A DNA stretch of 64,000 nucleotides from NCBI GenBank assembly GCA_963753615.1, contig CAVWCW010000008.1, forward strand, positions 124,001 to 188,000. Reading direction: 5' to 3'. Position numbers and translations under genes: made by a program. Below are positions 1 to 8,593 of the stretch, piece by piece. Positions within the stretch are counted from its first letter, which is position 1, and each line of letters opens with the position of its first letter. The notes below the pieces were generated by a model that saw only the letters and a program-made list of their open reading frames with translations, made no database searches and was not told the DNA's origin. Origin of the DNA: CAVWCW01 sp963753615. Lineage in GTDB: Bacteria > Pseudomonadota > Gammaproteobacteria > Chromatiales > Chromatiaceae.

Positions 1-807
1 CTTTCTATCGATACGGAATCCCCGGCGGACCAGCGCGGCCGCGATATCCGCAACATGTCCAACAAAGACTAGGTTCAGTGGATCGCCGGCTCCGGCTCCG
101 TCCGTTCCCGATGCACAGCAGGGCAATCGCTCCAACGCGTCGCGTAAGACATCGAGATCGTCAAAGTCCTCCCGTGGCTCCCTTGCGTAATGTTGTATAA
201 CCTCCAGTGCAGTTTCGTCGGGAGGGTCGTCAGGGACGGGCAGAAACAGGGTGAAGGGAATGACTTTGCCCGGCCCTAGCAGGTCGACGTTCACCACCCG
301 TGTCCGGTGATGGGGATTGGTGAAGATGATGCCGCCAACCCTGGAGTAGGGCGGGATCGGGTTCTGAAAATCGAGCGCATCGAAATGTTCGTCGATGGCC
401 GCATTCTTCTCCGAGGAGAGTGCAGCGTGGAAGGACCAGGCCACCTCGAGCGGGGAAAAGTAATCCGGGTCGGTCCCGGCACGCAATAGCCAGAGCGTGT
501 CCTCGGTCGCGTTTTCCACCTCCAACCATAACGGTTGAATGCCGATGGAATTGACGTCCTTCCCGAAAATGCGCAGGCTCTCTTCGGCGCTGAGCACGGC
601 AGCGCTGAGGCGCACATCGCCCACCGCTTCGGTCACCGCCCTGGCCCGTATCTCCGGATCTTCTTCCACCGCTTCGGGTGCCTGCCAGGTCGCGCAGCCG
701 CCTATCGTCGCAGCCAGCACGCCCGCACCGAGCGTGGCGACCAGCCTTGGGGAGCGGGGAGGGCGGCGGGGCGAGTTTAGCGACGATCGGGTAACCTTAC
801 ATTTCAT
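1..807 (-). CDS. LssY_C-domain lipoprotein, upstream-copy paralogue (3' end outside window)
   Basis: The minus strand is open from an ATG at 807 to the window edge with no stop, so at least 269 residues are present and the C-terminus is missing. The N-terminus has basic residues (RSPRL), a hydrophobic run and a lipobox-like IGGC, as in an exported lipoprotein. The rest aligns by eye along its length with the neighbouring product at 804-2129: shared blocks include SAVLSAEESL versus SAVESLSVYG, WLEVEN/WIEVEN, DFQNPIPP/AFQNPVPP, and LPCC followed by GDPLNLV. This is the LssY C-terminal domain family; its biochemical role is not established. The ATG overlaps the stop of the upstream gene (ATGA), which suggests one transcript and coupled translation. 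Confidence 0.8.
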   Translation of the reverse strand, partial: MKCKVTRSSLNSPRRPPRSPRLVATLGAGVLAATIGGCATWQAPEAVEEDPEIRARAVTEAVGDVRLSAAVLSAEESLRIFGKDVNSIGIQPLWLEVENATEDTLWLLRAGTDPDYFSPLEVAWSFHAALSSEKNAAIDEHFDALDFQNPIPPYSRVGGIIFTNPHHRTRVVNVDLLGPGKVIPFTLFLPVPDDPPDETALEVIQHYAREPREDFDDLDVLRDALERLPCCASGTDGAGAGDPLNLVFVGHVADIAAALVRRGFRIDRK

Positions 808-2129
808 CGGTCTCGCCCCTTGGCTTGGTCGACGAAGCCGCCCTTGCGCCCCTCCCAGGGCAGAAATTCGATTTCCGCCAGCGACCGGGGATGGAGGTCG
901 AATATCAACACCGCCCGAAAGCCGTCGGTGTAGTAGGGGTCGGTAGTCAGATTTCGCCTGGGAGCATCCTTGGACGCCGGGCCGACACCAGCGACCAGGC
1001 CGATCGCGGCGAGGTTTTGGGAATACGCCATATCCTCGGTCAAGGCCGTTCGGGCTTCGTCCACCTGGGGGTCGATCTTGTGGGTGGTGAGATAGGGCGA
1101 GTGGATGGTGAGCCGAGTGCCGATGTCACGGCTGATTTGCCCCACCCAGACCGGCTTTCCCCGGAAGCGCATGGGACTGAGCCAGAGGCGCAGGTGGTTG
1201 CGCTGGTGGATGTTGTCGCGCGCCCGCTGCAGCGCAAGGTCCTGGGGGCGCCCATACAGGTAGAGTGGGCTCACCGGCGCATAGGGATAACGCTCGCCTG
1301 CGAGCACGGATTGGGCCATCCTGAGCACCGACCCGTGCCAGGTTTCCTCGGTGGGCTGCCAGCCGCGACGAGCGAGCGCGGGAAAGGCGTCGTCCCGCCC
1401 GCCGACGACCACCAGGTTGAGCGGGTCGCCGTCGCGTGTTCCCTTTTTGTTGGTGACGCAGCAGGGCAGTTCTTCGAGCGCGGCCTGGAACGCTTCCGCA
1501 TCCGTATATTCGACGATTTCTTCTTCGAGATAGCTGTCTTGGAAAAATTCCCGCGACTGATAGTCGGCGCGAAAACCCGGCACGTCGTTCAGGAAAGAAA
1601 AAGTCCTGAGACGACCATCCGCGATCAGATCGACCTGGACCATCTTCACGCCTTCGTCGAGGTTGGTGAGCACGAAGCCGGACACCGTGGCCCCGGGAGG
1701 AACCGGGTTTTGGAAGGCAAGCTCCCGGAATCGCCGCTCGATGGCGCGCTCCTGGCCTTTCGAGGCGAAGACGTCCGCCGCCTCGGTGGCAGGGAAAAAG
1801 TGCGGATCGAGTCCAGGCGACAGCAGCCAATAGGTCTTGTCGTCACGATTTTCCACCTCGATCCACACCGGCTGGATATTCTTGGCCGCAAGGGGTACGC
1901 CGTAAACGGACAGGCTCTCCACGGCGGAGAGGACGCTGGTGGAGACGCGCATTCCATCTTCGGTGCGGGAGATGGCGCGTTCTCTGAAATCCGGGCCTGT
2001 CAAGTCGGTTAAGGCAGGTCTGGATGTACAGGCTGTAAGGACCAGGGTCAGCGCGGCGACCGAAAACGCCTGCATGATCCTGCGGGTGAGCCGCGCCAAC
2101 CTGAGCGGGTTCCTTGTATCACTCTTCAC
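804..2129 (-). CDS. LssY_C-domain lipoprotein
   Basis: A 441-residue protein with a basic n-region, a hydrophobic h-region and lipobox LTAC near residue 34, so a predicted lipoprotein. The mature part matches the LssY C-terminal domain family by eye: a WIEVENRDDKTYWLL block, the LPCC motif, DGDPLNLVVVGG, and a distal part with RLWLSP and PVWVGQISRDIGTR. Function is unknown; the domain is also found fused to membrane phosphatases (LssY), so a membrane or lipid role is a guess from family context. The start is GTG at 2129; an ATG at 2075 would still leave a lipobox but would remove the charged n-region. It overlaps the downstream paralogue by 4 bases. Moderately diverged tandem duplicates like these usually reflect an old duplication. 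Confidence 0.82.
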   Translation of the reverse strand: MKSDTRNPLRLARLTRRIMQAFSVAALTLVLTACTSRPALTDLTGPDFRERAISRTEDGMRVSTSVLSAVESLSVYGVPLAAKNIQPVWIEVENRDDKTYWLLSPGLDPHFFPATEAADVFASKGQERAIERRFRELAFQNPVPPGATVSGFVLTNLDEGVKMVQVDLIADGRLRTFSFLNDVPGFRADYQSREFFQDSYLEEEIVEYTDAEAFQAALEELPCCVTNKKGTRDGDPLNLVVVGGRDDAFPALARRGWQPTEETWHGSVLRMAQSVLAGERYPYAPVSPLYLYGRPQDLALQRARDNIHQRNHLRLWLSPMRFRGKPVWVGQISRDIGTRLTIHSPYLTTHKIDPQVDEARTALTEDMAYSQNLAAIGLVAGVGPASKDAPRRNLTTDPYYTDGFRAVLIFDLHPRSLAEIEFLPWEGRKGGFVDQAKGRDR

Positions 2130-2513
2130 GCAAGAAGCCCCTGTTGCCCAGAAAGGCTACCGTCTGACGGGCGGCCTCGTCACTGTACCGCACCGCGTAG
2201 CCTGTCGACACCAAAATCACGAAACTCACTAACTCCACTAATCGCGGCGGCATTTCGCCAACGGAATCGTTGACGGTTCGTTGCCCGATAATTCTTCGCT
2301 GATGCCCTCCAGAGGATTGTAGGCGATTCCCAGCGGGTAAAAAGGACGTTATCGGATTGAGGGCAAGATGGCGACGGTCGGGGCTACCGACCGGCTCGGG
2401 TATGCCAACCGACGAACGAGGACGTTCAGCGCTGGTCTGGCATGCGGCATTCAACAGATAGTTGCGCTAGAGTAGGATGCGTGAGCATCCCGCCGAATCC
2501 GAAGGACCGAGTA

Positions 2514-4448
2514 ATGAAACGAAAACTGCTTACGCTTGCCGCCGCCGGCATGACCGCCTGGCTCTCCGCGCCGAACGTCTTCGGGCAGTTCGTCCCGTCC
2601 AGGGAATCGCTCTCCGACCTCTATCCCGGCAAGGCCTACTCGCCCTATGCGCAACGCACGTTCCCCGACCGCATTTTCTGGGGAGACACGCATCTGCACA
2701 CGGGGCTATCCATGGATGCCGGGCTCTTCGGGGCGCGGCTCGGCCTCGAGGAGGCCTACCGGTTTGCCCGCGGCGAAGAGGTGATCGCCTCGAGCGGCCA
2801 GCCGGCCAAGTTGGGTCGCCCGCTCGACTGGCTGGTGATCGCCGATCACTCGGACGGCATGGGCTTTTTCAACGATCTCGAGGCCGGCAAGCCTGGAATC
2901 ATCAAGTTCGAGCAGGCCAGGCGGTGGTACGACGGGCTGCAGCAGGGCGGTGAGGCTTCCGCCGCCGCGGCGCTCGACCTGATCGGAACGTTTTCGCAGG
3001 GCAAGATCAATCCGGAAATGATGGCCGAGTATTCTCCGGGCGGCAGGACCTACAAGACGATCTGGGAGGAGGTGGTCGCGGCGGCCGAACAGTACAACGA
3101 CCCCGGCAGCTTCACGACCCTGATCGGCTTCGAGTGGACTTCTTTGGTCAACGGCAACAACCTGCACCGCAATGTCATCTTCCGCGACGGCGCCGACAAG
3201 GCCGGGCAGGTCGTGCCCTACACGACCCAGGCGCCGATCGGCTCCACCGACCCGCTCGACCTCTACAAGTGGCTCGAAAACTACGAGGCGAAGACCGGAG
3301 GCGATGCGCTGGCCATCGCGCACAACGGCAACCTCTCCAACGGGATCATGTTCCCGGTCGATGCGCAGTACACGGGCCGCCCGCTCGATGCGGCTTACGT
3401 GGAGGCCCGCGCGAAATGGGAGCCGCTCTACGAGGCCACACAGATCAAGGGTGACGGCGAAGCGCATCCGTTGCTTTCGCCCGACGACGCCTTCGCCGAC
3501 TACGAGACCTGGGATTCCGGCAACCTCGACCTCTCCGAGGCCAAGACCAATGAGATGCTGCAGTACGAGTATGCCCGCGAGGCGCTGAAGAACGGCCTCC
3601 TGCTGGAGAGTCGTCTCGGCACCAACCCTTACAAGTTCGGGATGGTCGGCTCGACCGACAGCCACACGGCACTCTCGGCCATCGAGGAGGACAACTTCTT
3701 CGGCAAAGCGACCAACGTCGAGCCAAAGCCGGGGCGCATGGATCATCCCTTCGCCAAGTCCAAATTCGGGTCTTTCGAGGGCTACCAGCTTGTCGCCTCG
3801 GGGCTCGTTGGGGTTTGGGCGCAGGAAAACACCCGCGGTGCGATCTGGGACGCGATGGCGCGCAGGGAGGTCTTTGCCACTACCGGCCCGCGCATGATGG
3901 TGCGCTTCTTCGGCGGTTGGGACTACACCGGGGACGACCTCAACAGCCGCCAGCCCGCTTTCCGCGGCTACCAGAAGGGCGTACCGATGGGCAGCGACCT
4001 GGGGGCGCGTGCGGGCGACGGCGCGCCGACGTTCATGGTCTACGCGCTGCGCGACCCGGTCGGTGCCAACCTCGATCGCGTCCAGATCATCAAGGGCTGG
4101 CTCGATGCCGAGGGAAAGACGCAGGAGAGGGTCTACGACGTCGCCTGGTCGGCCGGTCGCGAGCCCGACACGAACGGCGTTCTGCCGCCGGTCGGCAACA
4201 CGGTCGACATCGAGAACGCCAACTGGACGAATACCATCGGCGCCTCCGAGCTCGCGACCGTCTGGACCGACCCCGACTTCGACCCGGCCCAGAAGGCGTT
4301 CTACTATGCCAGGGTGCTCGAGATCCCAACGCCCCGCTGGGTGGTCTACGACGCCTTCCGCTTCGGCGTAGAGATTCCCGAGGGTGCCGAAACCACCGGC
4401 CAGGAACGCGCGTACACCTCCCCGATCTGGTACACGCCGCGCTCTTAG
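2514..4448 (+). CDS. DUF3604 secreted PHP-like metalloprotein
   Basis: A 644-residue protein with a Sec signal peptide (MKRKLLTLAAAG... ending near FGQ, residue 25). The mature part opens with GDTHLHTG (His60, His62), then IADHSDG (Asp111-His112) and later GSTDSHTA; these His/Asp clusters are the metal-binding signature of the PHP-hydrolase-like DUF3604 family. Length is typical of the family. The substrate is not known, so a metal-dependent hydrolase is an inference. The ATG at 2514 is preceded by GAAGGA at a good distance; an upstream in-frame ATG at 2442 would bury the signal peptide and is rejected. It is the first gene of a tight same-strand cluster with a prolyl isomerase and three HupE/UreJ proteins; a shredded second copy lies at 7824-7973. 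Confidence 0.88.
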   Translation: MKRKLLTLAAAGMTAWLSAPNVFGQFVPSRESLSDLYPGKAYSPYAQRTFPDRIFWGDTHLHTGLSMDAGLFGARLGLEEAYRFARGEEVIASSGQPAKLGRPLDWLVIADHSDGMGFFNDLEAGKPGIIKFEQARRWYDGLQQGGEASAAAALDLIGTFSQGKINPEMMAEYSPGGRTYKTIWEEVVAAAEQYNDPGSFTTLIGFEWTSLVNGNNLHRNVIFRDGADKAGQVVPYTTQAPIGSTDPLDLYKWLENYEAKTGGDALAIAHNGNLSNGIMFPVDAQYTGRPLDAAYVEARAKWEPLYEATQIKGDGEAHPLLSPDDAFADYETWDSGNLDLSEAKTNEMLQYEYAREALKNGLLLESRLGTNPYKFGMVGSTDSHTALSAIEEDNFFGKATNVEPKPGRMDHPFAKSKFGSFEGYQLVASGLVGVWAQENTRGAIWDAMARREVFATTGPRMMVRFFGGWDYTGDDLNSRQPAFRGYQKGVPMGSDLGARAGDGAPTFMVYALRDPVGANLDRVQIIKGWLDAEGKTQERVYDVAWSAGREPDTNGVLPPVGNTVDIENANWTNTIGASELATVWTDPDFDPAQKAFYYARVLEIPTPRWVVYDAFRFGVEIPEGAETTGQERAYTSPIWYTPRS

Positions 4449-4582
4449 CCGGCGAGTGTCAGGACAAGGTGGCAGGTTCGGGTGGAAACAGTCCCGGACC
4501 TGCCGTTTTCATTCTGCATGGTCCCAGTCGGTGGATGGCCGTTCGTCGGTAAGGGGTGAGCCCTCGGTTAGCAGCGCAATCA

Positions 4583-5476
4583 ATGTTCAACAGGTACAAA
4601 TTCTGGCGCGAGCCACTGCTGCATTTTCTGGTGATCGGCGCCGCTCTTTTTCTGGCATTCGACCTCACCCAGGGCCCCGGTAGCGAAGCGACCAATCGCA
4701 TTTTGGTGGACGCCAGGCAGGTCGAGCAGCTGGCAGCCCAGTTCAAGCGCACCTGGCTGCGTCCGCCAACCGAGAAAGAACTGGCGGGACTGGTCGAGAG
4801 CTATGTACGCGACGAGGTGTACTATCGCGAGGCGCTGGCGATGGGCCTGGACCAGAACGACCCACAGGTGCGCCGGCGCATGCGACTCAAACTCGAGTTC
4901 ATCCTCGAGGACCTGACAACCGAAGAGCCGCCGGGCGACGAGGTCTTGACGGCGTTCCTGCAGCAACACCCTGAAAGATTCCGCATCGAGCCCCGGCTCT
5001 CGTTCCGACAGGTTTATCTCAGCCCCGACAGGCGCCCGGATCTGGCTGCGGATGCCGAACGGATGCTCGCCGACCTGCAGGCTGGGGCATCGCCCGAGTT
5101 CCTCGGCGACCCGACCATGCTTCCCTATGAGCATATCGCGGCGTCGCCTAGCGGGATCGCCCGAACCTTCGGCGAGACGTTCGCGCAAGCAGTGGTCGCA
5201 CTCGAATCTGGCGCCTGGAGCGGGCCCCTGGCTTCCGGGCTTGGCGCCCACCTGGTGCTGGTCACCGAACGCCGGGCGGGGCGCCTTCCCGAGCTTGAAG
5301 ACGTGCGTGGCGAGGTCCAGCGCGAATACCTGGCGCAGCGCCGCCAGGAGCTTAAGGACGCGGCCTACCGGAAGCTCCGCGAGGGCTACGACGTGGTCGT
5401 CGAGCCGCCGGAACCGCAGGTCAAAGCCCCTGGACAGGCCGCAGCGGCAACCGAATCGGAGCCGGTCGGGGGATGA
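4583..5476 (+). CDS. Membrane-anchored parvulin-type peptidyl-prolyl isomerase
   Basis: A 297-residue protein with one N-terminal transmembrane helix (HFLVIGAALFLAFDL) followed by a SurA/PpiD-like helical region (KELAGLVESYVRDEVYYREA, residues about 60-80) and a C-terminal region resembling the PpiC-type rotamase fold. This architecture marks membrane-tethered periplasmic folding factors. The rotamase half looks divergent, so catalysis is not certain. The ATG at 4583 begins a normal short cytoplasmic tail (MFNRYKFWREP); a GTG at 4556 is possible, but its purine-rich AAGGGG abuts the codon. Its stop overlaps the next start (ATGA), so it is co-translated with the HupE/UreJ gene. Likely clients are secreted or membrane products of the same cluster. 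Confidence 0.75.
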   Translation: MFNRYKFWREPLLHFLVIGAALFLAFDLTQGPGSEATNRILVDARQVEQLAAQFKRTWLRPPTEKELAGLVESYVRDEVYYREALAMGLDQNDPQVRRRMRLKLEFILEDLTTEEPPGDEVLTAFLQQHPERFRIEPRLSFRQVYLSPDRRPDLAADAERMLADLQAGASPEFLGDPTMLPYEHIAASPSGIARTFGETFAQAVVALESGAWSGPLASGLGAHLVLVTERRAGRLPELEDVRGEVQREYLAQRRQELKDAAYRKLREGYDVVVEPPEPQVKAPGQAAAATESEPVGG

Positions 5477-6477
5477 CGTATTTGCGCCGCTGGATCGCGA
5501 TTGTCTGGTTGATTCTCGCTGCCACACTCTGCGGCGATGTGTCTGCGCACGAATCCCAGCCCGGGTTGTTCGAGCTGCGGCAGCTGGGGCCGGAGCGCTA
5601 CGAGGTCATCTGGCGGGCGCCGATCTACTATGGAAGGCCTCATCCCGCGGAATTGCAGCTGCCGCGGGACTGGTCGACGGTTGGAGAGCCCAGGGTGCGC
5701 CAATTGCCCGATTCCGCCCTGCATCGCCGCATCGTCGACGTGGCGGGGGGCTTGATCGATGGCAGCGTGATCCGCTTTCCCGGCCTGGAGGCGACCATCA
5801 CCGATGTATTCGTGCGCGTCTCGCGATTGGACGGCAGCGAGGCCAGCCAGGTCGTGCGCCCCACACAGCCCTATGCGGAGCTGCGCGGCGAGCGGCCCTG
5901 GTACGTCTCGTCCGGCGAGTACCTCGTGCTGGGCTTCCATCACATCCTGATGGGGATCGACCATCTGCTGTTTGTGCTGGGGCTGCTGATCATCGTCAAC
6001 GGGCGGCGGATGCTGGTGAAGACCATCACGGCTTTCACGGCGGCCCACAGCATTACCCTGGCGCTCGCCACCCTGGGCTACGCGAGCATCCCCGGGCCGC
6101 CGCTGAACGCGGCCATCGCCTTGTCCATCCTGTTCTTGGGGCCGGAGGCGGTGCGGGTCTGGCGCGGCCAGTCCAGCTTCACTATCCGCCACCCCTGGGT
6201 GGTGGCCTTCGCCTTCGGTCTCCTGCACGGCTTCGGCTTCGCCAGCGGCCTGTCGACCGTGGGGATGCCCAAGGCCGAGATCCCGTTGGCCTTGCTGATG
6301 TTCAACGTCGGTGTCGAGCTCGGCCAGCTCGCTTTCGTGGTGCTGATATTGCTGAGTTTCCGTTCGGTCGCGGTGCTCCAGTTCCGCTGGCCGCGCTGGG
6401 CGGAACTCCTGCCCGGCTACGCCATCGGTTCGCTGGGTGCATTCTGGGCCATCCAGCGCACCCTTTTGATGTTTTAG
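5473..6477 (+). CDS. HupE/UreJ-2 family membrane protein with periplasmic N-domain
   Basis: A 334-residue protein: signal peptide (to about VSAHES), then a roughly 140-residue soluble, probably periplasmic, domain rich in beta strands (ELRQLGPERYEVIWRAP), then about six or seven membrane helices. The first helix region carries FHHILMGIDHLLF and a later one LLHGFGFASGLS, the His/Asp-bearing signatures of the HupE/UreJ_2 family. Classical HupE/UreJ proteins are nickel or cobalt permeases. Whether this extended subfamily moves metal has not been shown to my knowledge, so transport is inferred. It overlaps the upstream isomerase gene by ATGA and is followed after 17 bases by a second HupE gene. 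Confidence 0.82.
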   Translation: MTYLRRWIAIVWLILAATLCGDVSAHESQPGLFELRQLGPERYEVIWRAPIYYGRPHPAELQLPRDWSTVGEPRVRQLPDSALHRRIVDVAGGLIDGSVIRFPGLEATITDVFVRVSRLDGSEASQVVRPTQPYAELRGERPWYVSSGEYLVLGFHHILMGIDHLLFVLGLLIIVNGRRMLVKTITAFTAAHSITLALATLGYASIPGPPLNAAIALSILFLGPEAVRVWRGQSSFTIRHPWVVAFAFGLLHGFGFASGLSTVGMPKAEIPLALLMFNVGVELGQLAFVVLILLSFRSVAVLQFRWPRWAELLPGYAIGSLGAFWAIQRTLLMF

Positions 6478-6494
6478 AAGAAGAGATCGACAGG

Positions 6495-7109
6495 ATGAAG
6501 ATCCACCTCAAGCACCCGCGACCAAGGGCCGCTTCGCTTGCCGCGGCGGTCGTCCTGGTCCTTTGGTCCGTCGTTGCCGGGGCCCACGTCGCCTCTGGGC
6601 CGTCCGGCGGATTCGTGAGCGGATTGGCTCATCCCGTCTCGGGCCTAGACCATGTGCTGGCGATGGTGGCGGTCGGGCTCTGGGGTGCCCAGTTGGGCGC
6701 GCCGGCGCTGTGGGTGTTGCCGGTGGCCTTTCCCATGATGATGGCCTTCGGCGGCATGCTCGGCCTGATTGGCGTACCCCTGCCCGGGGTCGAAATTGGT
6801 ATCGCGGTTTCGGCGGTGGTTCTCGGCGCTCTGGTGCTCGGCCAGGTTCGATTGCCCCTGTTCGCCGCTATCGGAGTAGTCGCCTTTTTCGCCGTCTTCC
6901 ACGGTCATGCCCACGGCACCGAGCTGGAGCCGGGACAGAATGCCTTGCTCTACAGCCTGGGGTTCGTTATCGCGACCGGGATGCTGCACGGGGTCGGGAT
7001 CACAATCGGCCTGATCCACCGCTGGGATCTCGGCAGACTGGTGCTGCGGGCCGGCGGCGCATTGGTGATGGTCAGTGGTCTGTACTTCCTCTGGGGCGCC
7101 GCCGCATGA
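6495..7109 (+). CDS. HupE/UreJ family protein (putative Ni/Co permease)
   Basis: A 204-residue protein with a signal peptide (cleavage near VAGAHVASG) and about six membrane helices. It has the HupE/UreJ signature almost intact: HPVSGLDHVLAMVAVGLWG near residues 38-56, AVFHGHAHGTEL mid-protein, and MLHGVGI in a later helix. The conserved His, Asp and His-x-His residues of this family are associated with nickel/cobalt uptake. No hydrogenase or urease genes are in the window, so the metal recipient is unknown; the nearby DUF3604 metalloprotein is a plausible one by context only. The ATG at 6495 gives the signal peptide directly. The stop overlaps the next start (ATGA). Confidence 0.85.
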   Translation: MKIHLKHPRPRAASLAAAVVLVLWSVVAGAHVASGPSGGFVSGLAHPVSGLDHVLAMVAVGLWGAQLGAPALWVLPVAFPMMMAFGGMLGLIGVPLPGVEIGIAVSAVVLGALVLGQVRLPLFAAIGVVAFFAVFHGHAHGTELEPGQNALLYSLGFVIATGMLHGVGITIGLIHRWDLGRLVLRAGGALVMVSGLYFLWGAAA

Positions 7110-7708
7110 GACGGACGCACCTCCTCGCCATGACCGCCTTGGGGCTGTGCGCCTTACCTTCGGTCGCCCTGGCGCACCTGGTCAACTCCGGTCTCGGTCC
7201 CTTCTACGACGGCGCGCTGCACCTGCTGCGCTCGCCGGGTGAACTGCTGGGTCTGGTAGCCGCCGCCTTGTTGGCCGGGCTGCGCGGGTTGAGGGCGGGC
7301 CGTCTGACCGTGGTCGTCTTGCCCACGGCCTGGCTGCTGGCCGGATTGGCCGGTCTGGGCCTCACGGCGACGCCGGAGCTCGCTTGGCTGAGCGTGCTGT
7401 CCCTAATGGTTCTCGGTGGCCTGGTTGCCGCGGACGTGAAGCTGGCGCCGCCCGCGGTTGCGGCGCTGGCGGGTCTGTACGGCGCGTTCCACGGCCTGCT
7501 CGACGGCGCGGCCCTTGCCGCCGTCGGCGCGGGGCCGTCGGCCTTGCTGGGTATCGTGGCGACGGCGCTGGCGGTCGCGCTGTTCACCGCGGCGGCGGTG
7601 GCGCCAGTGCGCGCGGCTTGGGCGCTGATCGCCGTGCGGGTGGCGGGAAGCTGGGTGGCGGCCGTGGGGATGCTGATGCTGGGCTGGCTCGTCCGAGCGT
7701 CCGGGTGA
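7106..7708 (+). CDS. HupE/UreJ-like membrane protein, third copy
   Basis: A 200-residue protein, very rich in Ala/Leu/Gly, with a signal peptide ending near VALAHLVNS and about six membrane helices. The mature start HLVNSGLGPFYDGALHLL followed later by GLYGAFHGLLDG parallels the HPxSGxDHxL and FHGxAHG motifs of the previous gene, but with fewer metal-ligand residues, so it looks like a diverged HupE relative. It starts inside the upstream stop codon (ATGA) and is the last gene of the cluster. It could be a dedicated partner of the other two HupE proteins or a paralogue that has lost metal binding. Confidence 0.72.
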   Translation: MRRTHLLAMTALGLCALPSVALAHLVNSGLGPFYDGALHLLRSPGELLGLVAAALLAGLRGLRAGRLTVVVLPTAWLLAGLAGLGLTATPELAWLSVLSLMVLGGLVAADVKLAPPAVAALAGLYGAFHGLLDGAALAAVGAGPSALLGIVATALAVALFTAAAVAPVRAAWALIAVRVAGSWVAAVGMLMLGWLVRASG

Positions 7709-7823
7709 ACCGCGTCGGGTGTTTCGCCCGTACCGGCGACCGCTGCGCGTCCCGGGCCTGGCAGGAGTCGCCGATGACTAGGGACGCGCCCGGTCGCCTG
7801 GCCCGAAGCGGGTCCTTCGCGCT

Positions 7824-7973
7824 GCTCGAAAACTACGAAGCGAAGACCGGAGGCGCACCTATTCCGACTACGAGCACCGGGATGTTGGCAACCTCGACCT
7901 CTCGCAGGCCAAGACCCGGGAGATGTTGCAGTACGAGTATGCCCGAGTGCCGGAGATCCCGACGCCCCGCTGA
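7824..7973 (+). pseudogene. Shredded remnant of a second DUF3604 gene
   Basis: Three short blocks match different parts of the DUF3604 gene at 2514-4448, in the same order and strand but with the intervening DNA missing. Bases 7824-7855 match 3272-3303 with a single visible difference. Bases about 7863-7945 match about 3496-3577 (the stretch encoding NLDLSEAKTNEM and QYEYAR). Bases about 7945-7973 match about 4312-4341 (encoding EIPTPRW). The blocks are not in one reading frame. This is what remains of a downstream duplicate after large internal deletions, placed at the far end of the HupE cluster. Confidence 0.8.
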
Positions 7974-8019
7974 GGAGGCAGCGGCACGCTTGTAAAGAAT
8001 CGGTACCAGCCCAGGAGAG

Positions 8020-8235
8020 CTACTTTTCCAGTTTTTCCTTCACTTCCTCGGTCGCCTCCCGGGTCTTTCTGGTAGCCTTTTCCACGGCTGTTTCGTCGCC
8101 GTGTTTGATCTGATCGACTTTCTGGTCGATATCGCGGCCCAATTGTTCCACTGGCCCTGGTTTCTCATAAACGAGGACGTACCAACCTGCGGCCGCTGCT
8201 GCGACTAGAATTAAAATTATCAATGCGTTTTTCAT
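8020..8235 (-). CDS. Small single-span membrane protein with charged helical tail
   Basis: A 71-residue protein: one N-terminal transmembrane helix (ALIILILVAAAAAGWYVLV) followed by about 45 residues dominated by Lys, Glu, Asp, Arg and Thr, with a heptad-like pattern (KATRKTREATEEVKEKLEK) suggesting an amphipathic or coiled-coil helix. I do not recognise a family. The short N-terminus suggests an inner-membrane anchor with a periplasmic tail. It stands alone between DUF3604 debris and the ISXO2 remnant. Confidence 0.6.
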   Translation of the reverse strand: MKNALIILILVAAAAAGWYVLVYEKPGPVEQLGRDIDQKVDQIKHGDETAVEKATRKTREATEEVKEKLEK

Positions 8236-8371
8236 CTTAGCCCTCGTTCATCACTTCATTTTTTGGTCGCTGATTCTCAGCAAATCGAGTTACATGGGTA
8301 TCATCCTGACTGCGCGAGCCGCTGCAGCACTGCTCGCCTACAGTGGCTTCGGCAGTCGGACGAAATGAAAA

Positions 8372-8593
8372 CCCTACGCTGGGGCTTGCGAAGGTGGAGT
8401 GTTCATTCACCGCACCCAGCACCCCGTGTTCAAATGGGTCAACACGGTGCTCGGCAACGTAGAAAGCGCCATCCGGGGAACCTTCCCTGCCGTCAGTGAG
8501 AAACACGCGCCTGGTTACATGGCCCAGTTTGAATATCGGTTCAATCGCCGCTTCCATCTGCCCGACATGATCGAGCGGCTACTGCAGGCGTTG
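8372..8593 (+). pseudogene. IS1595/ISXO2-family transposase, C-terminal remnant
   Basis: The open frame reads through HPVFKWVNTVLGNV, SEKHAPGYMAQFEYRFNRRF and HLPDMIERLLQA, which is the characteristic C-terminal end of ISXO2-like (IS1595 family) transposases. The catalytic N-terminal and central parts are absent, so the fragment is inactive. The frame continues without a stop into an AraC-type DNA-binding domain at about residue 65 of the open frame. No terminal inverted repeats could be recognised. Confidence 0.78.

Noticed and set aside
825..2012. A 395-codon plus-strand frame
   Set aside because: Shadow of the LssY_C gene; the minus strand has a signal peptide and family blocks.
5052..6494. 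Long plus-strand frame running into the HupE gene
   Set aside because: Overlaps the isomerase and HupE/UreJ_2 genes in another frame; Arg-rich noise. Only the part from ATG 6495 is real.
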